Of a stretch of DNA of 64,000 bases, positions 53,400 to 64,000 are shown piece after piece (position 1 is the first letter of the stretch; each line of letters opens with the position of its first letter). Position numbers and translations under genes: made by a program. The notes under the pieces are model-generated. The model saw only the letters and a program-made list of their open reading frames with translations, was not told the origin of the DNA and did no database searches. Source of the DNA: Aurelia coerulea (lineage: Eukaryota; Cnidaria; Scyphozoa; Semaeostomeae; Ulmaridae); NCBI GenBank assembly GCA_039566865.1, contig CM076949.1, positions 16,654,501 through 16,718,500 of the forward strand, read 5' to 3'.

Positions 53400-55584
53400 A
53401 TTGTATCTGGAATAAGGTAGGAAAATAAAGGCCTACAACCATCTTTTCAAATAATCATGAAACTACAGGAAGCACAGAAATAGGTTTGTAGCTAGATCTA
53501 TCTTCGGTAGAGCCATCTTTGTAGATAGGGGAAACCCTTGCAATCTTCTAGCTTCCTGGGAATCGACCTTGTGAAATGGACGTGTTGAATAGGCTGCACA
53601 ATGATGGTGAAAGAACAGGCATTCCAATTTTGAGAAATGAGCTTGATATACCGTCAATGCCAGAATTTATTCATTAGTTCGTCAGGGCGAATCATTTGAA
53701 AGTGAAAGTGCGCATGGTTTTCGTTTAATGAATAATCACCATTGAGAAGTGGTTTTTCTACGTTTGGTATCCTTCGAACTAAGTTTGCCACCAATCTTGC
53801 AAAAATGGTAATATGTGATTTCACAGCTTTTTGTAAGCATGTCTCATCAACCACTAGGGAAGAAATATTGGTCGTTTTGGAACGTTTATTAATTAGTTGG
53901 TTAATAGTTTTCCAAGTTTTCTTTCATGTTACCCTGACAATTGGCAATTTTTTGTGAAAAATACGCCATTTTCAGCTTAGTGTTTAAACTATTTACCCTG
54001 TTTCTAACGTGTCGATATGCTTGCATTAACAGAGCAGACCAAGTTTTTATCGCAGACTTCTTAAGTTTGTCCCTGGACCTTATAGTGGCTCCTAGCTCAG
54101 AGGTAATCCATGGGCAAAATCTATCAGAGACCCTTTGTTGACGCATAGGTGCATGATTTTCTATTATCAGCGAGAGCATATTTGTCCAGTTCTCCACAGC
54201 TGAATCAAATTCTGCACTGCTCTGAATAACTAAATTCCAATATATAGAAGAGATGTCAGCAAGGAAACTAGTTTCATTAAATTGTTTCATCTGACGGGTC
54301 GTAATTTTCTTATGTTGCCTTGTCAATGCCTTAAGGCCCCTAAGGAACTTCCGAACGCAAGAAGCCATGTAGTGATCGCTCATGGCAATTTTTAGAACCC
54401 AGAATTAACAATATTTCTGGGATCACTAACTGCCACGTGGTCAATTAGGGTAGACGTATGAAGAGTTTCCCTAGTAGGCTCTTTAATTAGCTGTTTTAGG
54501 CCATACGCTTCATACAAATCGATCATGTGCTTTACCAGTGTCAGCATCAGCAGTATCTGTTGAACCAGAAAGAAGTAAAGGGTCATCATTCTGAGAACGA
54601 AGGTCATCTTTGTGCACTAGATTACAATTAGTGTCTCCGATTAGAATTATCTCCTTATTTTCATTCTCAAGGTACTGAAGAACTTCGTCAACCTTTTTGA
54701 AAATAGAAATGGGATCACTTGGTGGTCGATACCAGGCAATAATTATAAAAGGGGAAGCTTTTACAGGTTTGATTTCTATGCAAACCAGCTCAAGACCATC
54801 AAGGGGAATTTCTTTCTTCGAGCATGATTTATACTGCTTTTAACATACATTGCAACTCCATCTCTTTTGTTTCGATCCTCCCTTTCTACCGGGTGTCCCA
54901 AAAAAAGTACTCCCGTTTCAAAAATCACCAAAATTTGATTACATGACCGATCTTCAATTCTCTTTTTTTGCCAAGTTGATCAAGGATCAAATTATCTTCC
55001 CAGACATGGCTGATCTTGTAATTGGTTTAAAATTAGCAAATTTAGCTCATTTTAGGGCTACCTGGTTTTGAATCCTACTGCAAAAAACATTTATGCTTGC
55101 CAGATCAATTTCTTTGAGCATATAAAGCTTCTAGTTTGGTCCTAAATGACAGAAAGAAATGCACACTATCATTGGAGACTTCGATGATGTTCAAAAATCT
55201 GAAAATTTTGACTGTTGGGCAAGATTGAGCCTTTTGCTCAATAAGTATAGCTCAAAATAAGGTTTTTCAACGCGAAATTTTTCTACCTTATTGCATCAAA
55301 AGCAAACATTTTAGCAACTATAAATATTTTTGGAGCCTTGACAAAACAAGTCAAAAAAAAATTTTATCAAAGGTTTGATAATCAATTTGGTGATTTTTTA
55401 AACAGGAGTACTTTTTTGGGACACCCGGTACATAGCCTTTGATATTTAATAGATTATCCCCCATGTTCCTTTCGACTTTTGTTTCGTTCAGGGCAAGAAC
55501 ATGAATCCCCTTTTCATTGATAAATGACGGTACTTCATCTTTATGCAGGGGCAGACTATTTATATTAAGAGATGCTATGACCAT
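53400..55584 (-). pseudogene. second LINE: endonuclease, linker and RT fingers, split by a MITE
   Basis: A family distinct from copy D. Starts ATG at 55584: IASLNINSLPLHKDEVPSFI, LALNETKVE, KGYV; after the MITE (54889-55428): REDRNKRDGVAMYV, PFIIIAWYRPPSD, ILIGDTNCN, LIDHVAVSDP and MSDHYMASC (endonuclease SDH). Linker WITSELGATIRSRDKLKK. RT fingers GIDGISSSFLKIGMPVLS and, after frameshifts, YKDGSTEDRSSYKPISVLP near 53480. The rest of RT is gone at about 53400. At least two frameshifts. Confidence 0.8.
54889..55428. mobile_element. mariner-type MITE, 540 bp
   Basis: TA at 54887-54888 and 55429-55430. Ends CCGGGTGTCCCAAAAAAAGT and complement, arms of about 60 bp or more. Excision with one TA leaves the endonuclease frame continuous (KGYV then REDRNKRDG). 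Confidence 0.9.
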
Positions 55585-55587
55585 CCT

Positions 55588-55890
55588 TTTGGCAAAAATG
55601 GCAAAGCTCAGCGATTTGGATCGCTTAGGAGATACATTTTGTGGAGTCTGGGAGTCTGGAACTCTTTTAAAGGAAGATGGTATTGCATGCCATATCTTAG
55701 ATCCAAGGAAACGTGCATTTTAAATACCATACCCTGTCGTGTTTGGTTTTGGTGCCAAAATATTTCTGCCACTACGAAGGGTGTATCTGGTATCTTTCTC
55801 TACAAAGATTTGATTCATGAAACTTGGATTGAGATTCCTCTGAGTTTTAAAAATGACAGTAGCAAGCAACTGTAAATTTGTGTGGTTAAC
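55588..55890 (-). pseudogene. L2-like LINE RT C-terminal fragment
   Basis: Minus strand: NLNPSFMNQIFVEKDTRYTL, RSGRNILAPKPNTTGYGI, stop, NARFLGSKIWHAIPSSFK. 5' truncated near 55890. It directly abuts, in the same frame, the endonuclease start of the LINE at 53400-55584. Confidence 0.72.
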
Positions 55891-56157
55891 GGACACTGTC
55901 TTTGCTTTTGTTAGTAAATCTTCAAAATTTGAACATTGAACATTGTATTAGTTAATATTTCCTCAGTGTAAAACATTATCACACATACTACATTTGGGGT
56001 AAGTTGCACTCGCATGGTTGCAGAGAAAATGAGGGGACAGAGAACGTGCCCCTCAATGAAAAACGCACGTTGAATCACCTTGCAAAATTTAGTTAAATCA
56101 AAATACGTATTTTACAATTACAAAATGAAAAAAACCCGATGGGATTTCGGAAAAAAC
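55891..56157. other. no recognisable gene
   Basis: AT-rich spacer. Confidence 0.5.
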
Positions 56158-56505
56158 TCAGGACGGATGGTTCATAGGGCTCATCTTGCTCTGGGAATGA
56201 CCTCTGACCGTACAGCATGATTCACATTGGTCGTAAAAGTCAGCTTCTATACAGTCAAATGTCGTTCCCAGTCCACAATGATCATCACATCTCAAGAACT
56301 GGCATTTGAAGAAAGCAACGATAGTTGTTGGGGAGATGAAGTGCTGACCCAATTGTTTTGATACATTGTGTTTCAGCTTTGTAGAGAGCGAATGGACGGT
56401 TGGGCTGACGTTGCCATGCGCATCGCTGCTTTTGTTTTTTCCCTTGTTCTCAACGGTCAAGCTAATTTGCATATCACGTGAATGAAGTAATTCGTTATTG
56501 CGCAT
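56158..56505 (-). CDS. unidentified Cys-rich open frame, 115 codons
   Basis: Starts with ATG (MRNNELLHSRD) and ends MNHPS. The C-terminal half holds a Cys cluster, CQFLRCDDHCGLGTTFDC and DQCESCC. There is no signal peptide at the start. I do not recognise it. It might be a host exon, a relic of one, or chance; there is no supporting neighbour gene, and similar-length frames occur by chance elsewhere in the window. Confidence 0.25.
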   Translation of the reverse strand: MRNNELLHSRDMQISLTVENKGKNKSSDAHGNVSPTVHSLSTKLKHNVSKQLGQHFISPTTIVAFFKCQFLRCDDHCGLGTTFDCIEADFYDQCESCCTVRGHSQSKMSPMNHPS

Positions 56506-58214
56506 GCGATCTGGAGCCCTTTTTTGGAGATTCCTTGAGGCTCACAACTTAGGCTGTTCGTATCCCCAACAAGAAGGTGTTGTGGGGCACTGGTGTAATC
56601 CTCTGACATTACAACCAGAACAGTCAGTTCGATCACCACTTGAGGGTCATGACAAGGAGTCGAGGACTCGAATTGGGTTATTCTACTTCTGCGATCTCAG
56701 CGCTTGTCGCTAAAACCGCAACTTTACCTTGACCTTCACCTTAATCGCGCAGTGAAACATGCCTTCAGTAGCGCGCTGTTGCATTTTTGTCTCATTTCTA
56801 ACTGCATCCTATCCGTACGAATGCAATCTTAACAGTTTACGAAAGTCCTTCTTGGAATGGGATCCACATGCTAGCATTTTCGAAATTGGTCCTGGTTTGG
56901 GTAAGGATAGCAGATTCAAATGGGTTCAAATATATGAGGTCCCGTGTAAACGCAACAACAGGGCCTTATGAAGCATCCTAACTTGGCGGGCGCGACACTT
57001 CAAGGATACTTTTTCTTGAGCTATAAAGAACCACTTCCCGAGACAAAAAAGGCACTTTTTTGATATAATTGCAAAATCTTGGGGATCTGTGCTAGCATTT
57101 ATAACGCGTTTGGACTACAAATACATTTAGCTCTTTGAAAAAGTTATTACTCGGAATCAAGTTTTTCAGGTTAAGATTTCTCGATCTAGGACCAAAGCAA
57201 TTGCCTAATGTTATTTCTACATTTTTTCCCATGGGAATTTTAGATGTTTACAGAACATTTGTCAGATCACTCCTCTTCCGAAAATACTCAGCTATACTAC
57301 AAAAATGATATCCCCATTGCAACTGCAAGGGAAGGAAGGACGATTACAGCTGAAATCTTTCTCACATGATAGACACAAGGTGAACACAATGTTTAAATCT
57401 TTAATGACACAAATGGCTCATACAAAAAATGCTTTCAAAATGTTCTTAGTTTATTCTTTTATCTTTCTTTTAATTCAAGTTGTACAAAAAGGAACATATT
57501 AAATGAATACCGAAATCACGTTTCATTTCTTGATCTTCAGATATGTTTCATTTGTAAATTAAGAGATATCATCTTGTCAAAACTTAATCTACGGAGAATA
57601 CAAGATATCAATGTGTCTAGGACCTTTTTCGTATCCAATAACACTCAATCAATCACTCTTTCGGTAATCATTCGTTGCTTCTGTTTCGTGCAAAGATGGA
57701 ATTTCATAATATGCATGATCTAATTCAATAGATCTTTCTATTCAAGTTTCCCATGGTTCTGAAGAAATTTTGAGACGATGATACAAAATAAGATATATTT
57801 CAAGCTGAGATCAAATCCTACAAAGACCAAAGAAGATTATTTCAAATCCTGAAAAATGAAGAAAAAGATTTTGAAATTAGGGAGATAAGCCTTTTTGATG
57901 TACAATAGAACTGAATCTATTACAGCTACAGATGAAAAAATAGGAATACAATTATTCTAAATATTGGAAAAATTCCTTTAATTCAATCGACTTCATCACA
58001 TTACGAAACTACTACTGGGAGTTTAAAGCTAACAAGGTGAAGTTAACTCTCACACGTTGAGCCAGAGCATGGGTAAGGGCTGAGTAGGGGGGGGGGGGGT
58101 CAAGGGGCCCATCAATAATAACACAACAACAACTTTTTCAAAGTGTGTCTCAGATGCTAGTTGGTGAAAAAGGGCATTTCAGTAAAGGGCATGTCAGTCG
58201 ATTGCTTTATTCCG
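56506..58214. other. unassigned DNA
   Basis: Possibly a decayed repeat at 56500-56660. A poly-G run lies at about 58088-58101. Short frames such as 57305-57502 show no domain. Confidence 0.45.
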
Positions 58215-58525
58215 CCATGTAGTTGAATATACCAACGTGGCTGTTGTTGGGGCGGCAGGTGCGCTGTTCTAGTGTCCTCTTCGTCATGCGGGTGTTCGAT
58301 TGCGGTTGTGGTCGGTGGATGTCCTGGCCGTGTTGAGCTTGGTGTCGGTTGGTGGGCCTATGGGGGCATGTGGACTTGCAGCATAGAGACGTTCGCATTG
58401 TGTGTTTTTCTGGTCCTTCTGAGTATCCGCTAGTTGATGCTGCGTGCGGTGGCTCGTGGGCGGCTTTCTCTCATTGCGGTTTGGTTTCTGTGTCTGTAAT
58501 AATGATGATGATGATTATAACGTTA
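58215..58525 (+). mobile_element. LINE 3' UTR fragment with ATG-repeat tail
   Basis: GC-richer sequence ending GTCTGTAATAATGATGATGATGAT, the same style of tail as the L2-like LINE at 26060-26905. No coding part remains, so this is inferred from composition and tail. Confidence 0.5.
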
Positions 58526-58532
58526 TGTCACC

Positions 58533-58853
58533 AACCTTGGCAAAATGTTGGGTCAGATCTTCTTGAGTTACACAATGGACATTTTCTTGTCTGTGTAGAC
58601 TATTAATCAGATTTTAGTGAGGTAGACAATACCTATGACAAGAAAAGTAAATCAGTCATTTCAGAGCTTAAGTTACAATTTGCACGACATGGGATTCCAA
58701 ATCAACTTGTACGTGACAATGGTCTACCTTACAAGTCTTAAGAGTTTGTAGAGTTTAGCAAAGAATACGAGATTGAGCATAAAACCAGCTCTCCTAGACA
58801 TCCACAATCAAACGGAGAAAGGCAGAGAATGCTGTGAAAGTCACGAAAAATAT
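58533..58853 (+). pseudogene. Ty3/gypsy integrase core fragment (part 1)
   Basis: In one frame: PWQNVGSDLLELHNGHFLVC, VDY, stop, DFSEVDNTYDKKSKSV, FARHGIPNQLVRDNGLPYKS, stop, EFVEFSKEYEIEH and SSPRHPQSNGE: integrase core with both Asp regions and the PQSNG-E block, as in K02A2.6-like gypsy elements. Two in-frame stops. It continues at 60608 after an inserted element. Different from the gypsy at 29-38 kb. Confidence 0.8.
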
Positions 58854-60607
58854 ATTTTGCGTGAGATGTGGGTCGTGGGTGAAAATTTTGCGTGGATTTT
58901 TTATCTTGCGTGGGCCAAAGATTTTACCCTGGTTAAGAAATTCCTTGCATGAAACGTTTTTCGTTGCTGTTTGTTAGTGACTTAAAGAGACCAGGGCGGG
59001 GCGGGCAAGTACAGTAAAATATTTGTCCCCATGTTTGTCCAGAGGATTGGAAAAAATAACCGGTTCTTTTATGACAGAGTACGACTTTCCTGCCCAAAAC
59101 AACCAGTTCTTGGTACAAAGGTGAAATTTGAATGTCAATCTTCTTTTTCCACCAGTTTGTCACAAAAATCAAGTTTTCTAAGCTCCTATCTAATCAAAAT
59201 CCTGAAGTTTACCTGTAAGCTGGTTCTCCCTTTGTCCGTCAAATTTAAGCAGAAAAGACCAGTATTTCAAGTTTTCACATAAGCAGTTCTACCTTGGTCC
59301 GCCAAATTTACGGAAAAAAAGACCAGAAATTCCAACTTTTCACAACTGCGGTTCTACCTTTGTCCGGCAAATTTCCGAAAAAAAGGCCAGAATTTCAAAT
59401 TTTTCACCAAACCGGTCCTATCATTGTCTGGCAACTGGTTTTGGGACACTTGTACTTTCATATCCATAATTACCACTTGCTTTCGAAAACAGCAGTTGGT
59501 CGAAACTACCGGTTTTTGGGGCAAACATCTTCAGTGGTACATGATGTTAAAATCGTCCTCCAAATTGGAGGAAAATAACAGCGAAAATTTGCTATAAAAA
59601 ACGACCAGTTTTTGCGACAAAGGTGATGCAAAATGTTTTAATGAACTACCGATTTTCGGAAAAAGGTAGGACCTTCGTTCCCAGTGTGACATGCCCGCCC
59701 TTGGTCAAACTACTTGCGCGTGAGTGAGACATTTTGCGTAAGTAACCCTTGTTGAGTGTCGGTCATGTTTTTGAAATTGTAATAACTATAACCGAATTTC
59801 GTGGCTTTGCATCTCATTTCCAGACGTTTAAGCTGTTCAATAAGGAAGCATTTTTTATCGTCAAGAAATAGAGCTGATAGTTGGATTTTCATACCTTATC
59901 CAAACTTTATCTTAAAACAGCTAAATTTGGGCGTTTAAACTGTTAACAAAATAGGAATAGTATTACGATTTTGCAACAATTTTTTCTGCAAAAACTGTTT
60001 TCGTGTTGATTGTCCTTAGTGTCCTTCGTTTTCTGAACTAAGTGAGTGAATTTAACTAGTGCCTTCATTTTATGGGATTTTTTGTGAAAATTTCTTTGGT
60101 TTACTTCCCAAAGAATTTGCCGATCAATGAAAAATTCGAGTAGAGAAATCTTTTATTGTTTCGTTTTGCGATTCATGGGCAACTGCAGGCAAATAGTCTC
60201 AAATTTTCAATGAAAAATAGACTCAATGAAAAATAATAATCAATGAAAAATAAGAATCAATGAAAAATAGAATGATTCATGAAAGTTTGTTTTTGAATGA
60301 ATAAAGAAAAAAATGTGGACATTTTGAATATTTTGGCCTGCATGAGGTTACCATTTTTCAACGAGAAGTTAAAATCTTAATGCGTTTTTAGATTCTTGAA
60401 CAATGCTTATTGAGAGCAAACTACAGAAGGGACAGAACCTTCTTTACACCGAGAAACCTCAGTTGGGACTTTAAATTAGTTGAGGAAGATTTCCACCAAA
60501 ATTTCCTCCAAAAAGTACCCACGACCCACACAAATCTACCCACGACCTACGACTCACGACCCATGTCTCACGCAAATATTTAGACCGACGCACCCACGTA
60601 ACACACG
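58854..60607. mobile_element. inverted-repeat element of about 1.75 kb inserted in gypsy relic
   Basis: Left end ATTTTGCGTGAGATGTGGGT and, at the right, inverted variants of GCGTGAGACATGGGTCGTGA and GTGTGGGTCGTGGGT. The ends are composed of degenerate TGGGTCGTGGGT repeats, so exact limits are uncertain by some tens of bases. Interior holds another MITE. No transposase seen. Confidence 0.6.
58989..59706. mobile_element. motif-array MITE nested in the 1.75 kb element
   Basis: Ends GACCAGGGCGGGGCGGGCA and, inverted, GACCAAGGGCGGGCA. Interior repeats of a GTTCTACCTTTGTCCGGCAA then AAGRCCAG type, about four copies at about 59222-59420, partly inverted near 59610-59670. No clear target duplication. 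Confidence 0.6.
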
Positions 60608-60888
60608 CAATTTAGCACACTCCAACGGAAGGAGTAGGAAGTTCCCCAGCACGGAGATTGTTTGGGAGGAGAACAAGGACGCTATTGCCAACCAGTGATA
60701 GGTTTTTTAAGCCAAAGACAGAAAGAAACACACTGAAAAAGGTTAGAGGGAGAAAGGGGGAGAAAGAAAAGAGAAAAGTATTACTATGACAGAGGAGCTA
60801 AAAATTCAAAAGAGTTAATTAAAAGATCAAAGATGAGGATAAAGGATGGGTTAAGGCTAAAGCAGCTGAACAAGTAGATCCAAGGTCA
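60608..60888 (+). pseudogene. Ty3/gypsy integrase fragment (part 2)
   Basis: TPTEGVGSSPARRLFGRRTR, TLLPTSDRFFKPK, then after a frameshift YYYDRGAKNSKELIK, ending at DPRS where a mariner-type end begins. Follows directly from part 1 in the usual gypsy order. Confidence 0.78.
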
Positions 60889-61140
60889 TACAGGGTGTCC
60901 CAGAAAAATTGTTCGACGTTTGATTAAATGTTAAAAAATAACGCTAAAATTTGCAGGATCCTGCTTAGATAACCCTGTTCATAAAATTTTTAATAAATTT
61001 TAGAAGCCAGCATCTTGCGAATACGCTAAGAATTCAAGGAGTTACAAGCTTTTGAAGTTCAAGTTTGTACGAAAGCTGAAACCAGACCACCCCAACTGAC
61101 TTGTTTTCCAAAAAGACGTCCTAAAATCGAGGTAAAAGGA

Positions 61141-63498
61141 GGCCAGGTCGAAAACTCGGACTTCTCGGACATCTCGGACATCTCGGACCAGATCGTCCGA
61201 GTTTTCTAAGTCCGAGCTTTCGAATTAGCCCAAGCTGAAACTCGAAAACACAGACTTCTCGGACGAAATGGTCTGACTTTTCCTTTCTCCAACTTATCGA
61301 ATTTCTCCTATGCTCTAGAAGAAAACTCGGACATGTCGGAACTCGAAAACACGGACTTCTCGGACGAAAAGTTCCGACTTTCTGGGTATCAAAAGCAGAA
61401 AATTTTGCAAGAGCAGGCTGTCACAAACATGTGAAAAGGGAATATTTTGTTGGATCTGATTATGTAGATCAAAAGGGAATCTTTTTAGAAATTGTTATGT
61501 TCTAGAGCAGATAAGAAAACGTTTATTCGTGGGCACAACCCGGTACGAATCCAAGTTCGAATACAACGTCAAATACCCCCCGGAGGGCTGATAGTTAGTT
61601 TCTAAAATTTTGGGACACTATTGCCTCAAACAGTTTCTGAATGAGTTTCTTTAATTCTTTAATTTTGGGGCACTATGTATTGCTTCCAACAGTTTCTGGA
61701 TGAGTTTCTTTTATTTCTAATTTCGCAAGCGTAGAGGTAATTTTTGTTTTGTTAGAAGGGCTCCCAAATCTATGAGTGACCTGGGAAAATTAAAGCTGCA
61801 AATTTCAAAAATACCTTGTCTTTTTAATTCACATTAGGGTACTGTAGTTTCATAACAGGGTGAAATATTGGTAATATTGCATGGCAAGGTGAAATATTGA
61901 TAATACATATATTCTATAAATTCACACTCAATTGCTGTTGTTTGTTCGTCGTATTGCGGTAATTCTGCCTTCGAATTTATTTATTCGTTTGTCACCGAAA
62001 GCATCTTCGGATCCGATGATAGACGACGCTGGTACATTAATTTTTTTATATGAGAAACCGCTTATCAGAAACGGTAGGCTCAATTTTTCGAAAGTCAAGG
62101 AACGACCCTACCTAATTGAAAAAGCTAGGAAACTTTTGTAATTTACAATTTTGATTTTCCTTTCGCACTCAAAAATGTTTGACAGTGTACAGTTATAGCA
62201 ACTGTTTGGAAATCATTTTGATTCCGAATTGTGTTATTTACTTGTTTTGAGATCTTACCATTACCAAATATTTCGGGAGCCCTTGAAACAACACAGAATG
62301 AACTCTACACTTACGGCATTAAAAGTATAAGAAACATATATATAAGAAACTTTTGCCAGCAAAATGGCCCAAAAATTTAAGAAACTGCCTACCAGCACCG
62401 GACCTTAGCATGAATCTATGTTACCGTAGACTCTATATCTTGAAGCTGTTTTCGCTTTATTGTAGCGAACAAAATATGAAAACCAGGGAGCGCCGAAGGT
62501 TGAGAAAGGAAGGCCTTCGGCGCTCTCTGATGAAAACGGAGCAAAGAGCCCGGGTGGGAATGCACATATTTTGGGTAACGGGACGTGACATCGGGAAGGG
62601 TATCGATTTCCGCGATTTTGATCTAAGGAACGGTATCGATTCTCGCGATTTTGGTATAAGCACAAGATCGGATATACGTTTTCAGAAAATTGGTATAAGG
62701 TCAGGTGTACTTTTTCGGAAAATTGGTATAAGGAACGGGCATGTTTTTGAAGCTTCGATGGCACGTCCTCGACCAAATCCTGGTCAAGTACCCCCCCCCC
62801 CCCAATGCAAGATGCAATACACAAATATTCTCGTAAGAAATTAAGAATTGGGGCCAAGTTTCTCAACGTTTTCAGATTTCCTCCTTGAACAGTTAAAGAC
62901 ATGATTTTTCAAGCCGTTGCAATGTTTACATATTACTCAAATTTCTTCCGAGTAATATGATGCAGGAAACAAATCAAAATGAAGCAAAAATGCTTTCTTA
63001 ATTTGTTGACGATCTGAATGTTGAGTTTCTTATAAGCAGTTTCTTACATGTAAATAACGGGGCAGTTTCTTATAAGCAGTTTCTTATGAAGAAATTAAGT
63101 GTAAATAACGGGGCAGACTCTACATTGCCCGATTGCCACTGGATTCAAAATCAGGGCCTTCTTTTACATACCAGCTAGCTAGGCAATTGGTCCCTTGTTT
63201 GTATCTATTGTTTTTCCTGTAGATAATGTAGAAAATGAAATTCAATAAATTGGGAAAAAATCGGACTATTTCGTCCGAGAAGTCCGTGTTTTCGAGTTCC
63301 GACATGTCCGAGTTTTCTTCTAGAGCATAGGAGAAATTCGATAAGTTGGAGAAGGGAAAAGTCGGACCATTTCGTCCAAGAAGTCCGTGTTTTCGAGTTT
63401 GAACTAGGGCTAATTCGAAAAACTCGGACTTAGAAAACTCGGACAATCTGGTCCGAGATGTCCGAGATGTCCGAGAAGTCCGAGTTTTCGACCTGGCC
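61141..63498. mobile_element. Mutator-like (MULE) non-autonomous element, 2.36 kb
   Basis: Inverted arms of about 260 bp starting GGCCAGGTCGAAAACTCGGA, rich in CTCGGACAT/CTCGGACTT repeats, with few differences between arms. Exact 9-bp duplication GTAAAAGGA at 61132-61140 and 63499-63507. Long terminal inverted repeats plus a 9-bp duplication are the Mutator signature. The interior carries a family H repeat (62048-63042); the 163-codon frame 62353-62844 shows no transposase motif. Confidence 0.88.
62048..63042. repeat. interspersed element, family H, copy 2
   Basis: Starts ATGAGAAACCGCTTATCAGA and ends GTTTCTTATAAGCAGTTTCT; the 3' third matches copy 1 at 28430-28803. The middle holds CGATTTCCGCGATTTTGA / CGATTCTCGCGATTTTGG repeats and a C-run at about 62790-62802. 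Confidence 0.55.
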
Positions 63499-63507
63499 GT
63501 AAAAGGA

Positions 63508-64000
63508 GACTGTCCAATGTTTACTTCTCGTCAATATCAGAGCAAACCAAACAGGACTTCCAAAGTTATTTAATTCTTATAACCGTTCCCAAAATTTACT
63601 TAATAATACAAGTATCTAAAAAAATGGAATGAAAACTCAATTATTGAGACTCGGGGAAATTCCAAATTGTGCTGAACAGGATTCCTCCAAGCATCCATAA
63701 CCTGGATTAAATGCTACAAAAAGCTACAATCCTCGACAAAATATTTGGAACAAAATTAGTCTTTTGGTGACTATCTCACTTGTTCTCACTCTTACATTTG
63801 CACCACCCCCTTTTACCCCCGAAACAATGTTGTTTGGCATCTTGAAGCTGAAAACATCCAAGCAACATTGCATCGGGAGTAAAAGGGGGGTTGTTCAATT
63901 GAAATTGTAGAATCTTACGCTGTTCCAATATATTTTGTCCACGATTGTAGTTTATCGGAAGTGCTCTTGAAATTCCATTTGATTTGCTTTGAATAAACGA
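63508..64000. other. flank of the Mutator-like element with a long hairpin
   Basis: Non-coding; presumably the rest of the mariner-type element. Contains the hairpin at 63803-63891. Confidence 0.5.
63803..63891. repeat. hairpin with about 34-bp arms
   Basis: CCACCCCCTTTTACCCCCGA and AACAATGTTGTTTGG are mirrored by CCAAGCAACATTGC and ATCGGGAGTAAAAGGGGGG. Loop of about 20 nt. Confidence 0.75.

Larger units (their letters stand above)
60891..64000. mobile_element. left end of a mariner-type element, right end not in window
   Basis: TA then CAGGGTGTCCCAGAAAAATT, the GGGTGTCCC type of end. No inverted partner appears before base 64000. It is interrupted by the Mutator-like element at 61141-63498. 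Confidence 0.5.

Noticed and set aside
62353..62844. 163-codon frame inside the Mutator-like element as a transposase
   Set aside because: Its repeats (GIDFRDF, GIDSRDF) reflect short DNA repeats, it crosses a poly-C run and no DDE or zinc-finger pattern is visible.
1..64000. tRNA or rRNA genes
   Set aside because: No cloverleaf with A and B boxes, and no rRNA-like conserved sequence, was noticed by eye; the 12-nt Met-tRNA match at 38094 is a retroelement primer site.

Overview
The window is eukaryotic, AT-rich, and almost entirely transposable-element DNA from a metazoan, probably a marine invertebrate. The element mix (Jockey/CR1-like and L2-like LINEs, BEL/Pao, Ty3/gypsy, a Penelope-like GIY-YIG element, and hAT-, mariner-, piggyBac-, Harbinger- and Mutator-like non-autonomous DNA transposons) and the flavour of the LINE reverse transcriptases suggest a cnidarian, perhaps an anthozoan; that is inference from family resemblance. 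I recognise no complete host gene, tRNA, rRNA or CRISPR array.

Layout. 1-4.7 kb: two head-to-head LINE fragments of one family, the second carrying a nested LINE tail. 5-9.5 kb: decayed LINE relics and small inverted-repeat elements. 9.47-11.56 kb: a 2.1 kb hAT-like element made largely of tandem repeats and carrying two further transposons, all with exact target duplications. 11.9-15.75 kb: a BEL/Pao polyprotein frame that is open for 1219 residues but has lost RNase H and most of integrase. 16.3-18.6 kb: a foldback element and a 5'-truncated Penelope-like element. 18.8-21.6 kb: a foldback element with arms of about 550 bp. 22-26.9 kb: 50 perfect TTGGC copies, a TTAA-flanked element, motif-array MITEs and an L2-like LINE 3' end. 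26.9-40.9 kb: two Harbinger-like elements side by side, one split by a 12 kb insertion bounded by inverted heptamer satellites. That insertion contains a young Ty3/gypsy element with 323-bp LTRs, gag, a possible -1 frameshift site, a MYND finger at the start of pol, and a further nested MITE. 42-47 kb: LINE fragments and hAT-like DNA. 47.4-52.4 kb: a nearly full-length but broken LINE, with a 2A-like motif at its N-terminus and a 1.2 kb DNA transposon in its endonuclease. 53-56 kb: other LINE pieces, one split by a mariner-type MITE. 58.2-64 kb: a gypsy integrase relic holding several nested insertions, including a 2.36 kb Mutator-like element with a 9-bp duplication.

Biologically the window is an archive of nested insertions. 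In several cases the pre-insertion site can be read from an interrupted reading frame, a tandem-repeat sibling or a paralogous copy, so boundaries and relative order are unusually well determined. The best leads are the 12 kb satellite-bounded element, the MYND-containing gypsy pol behind a GGGGGGA slip site, the 2A motif in the LINE, and a LINE 3'-UTR hairpin conserved with compensatory changes. All similarity statements are from pattern recognition, not database searches.
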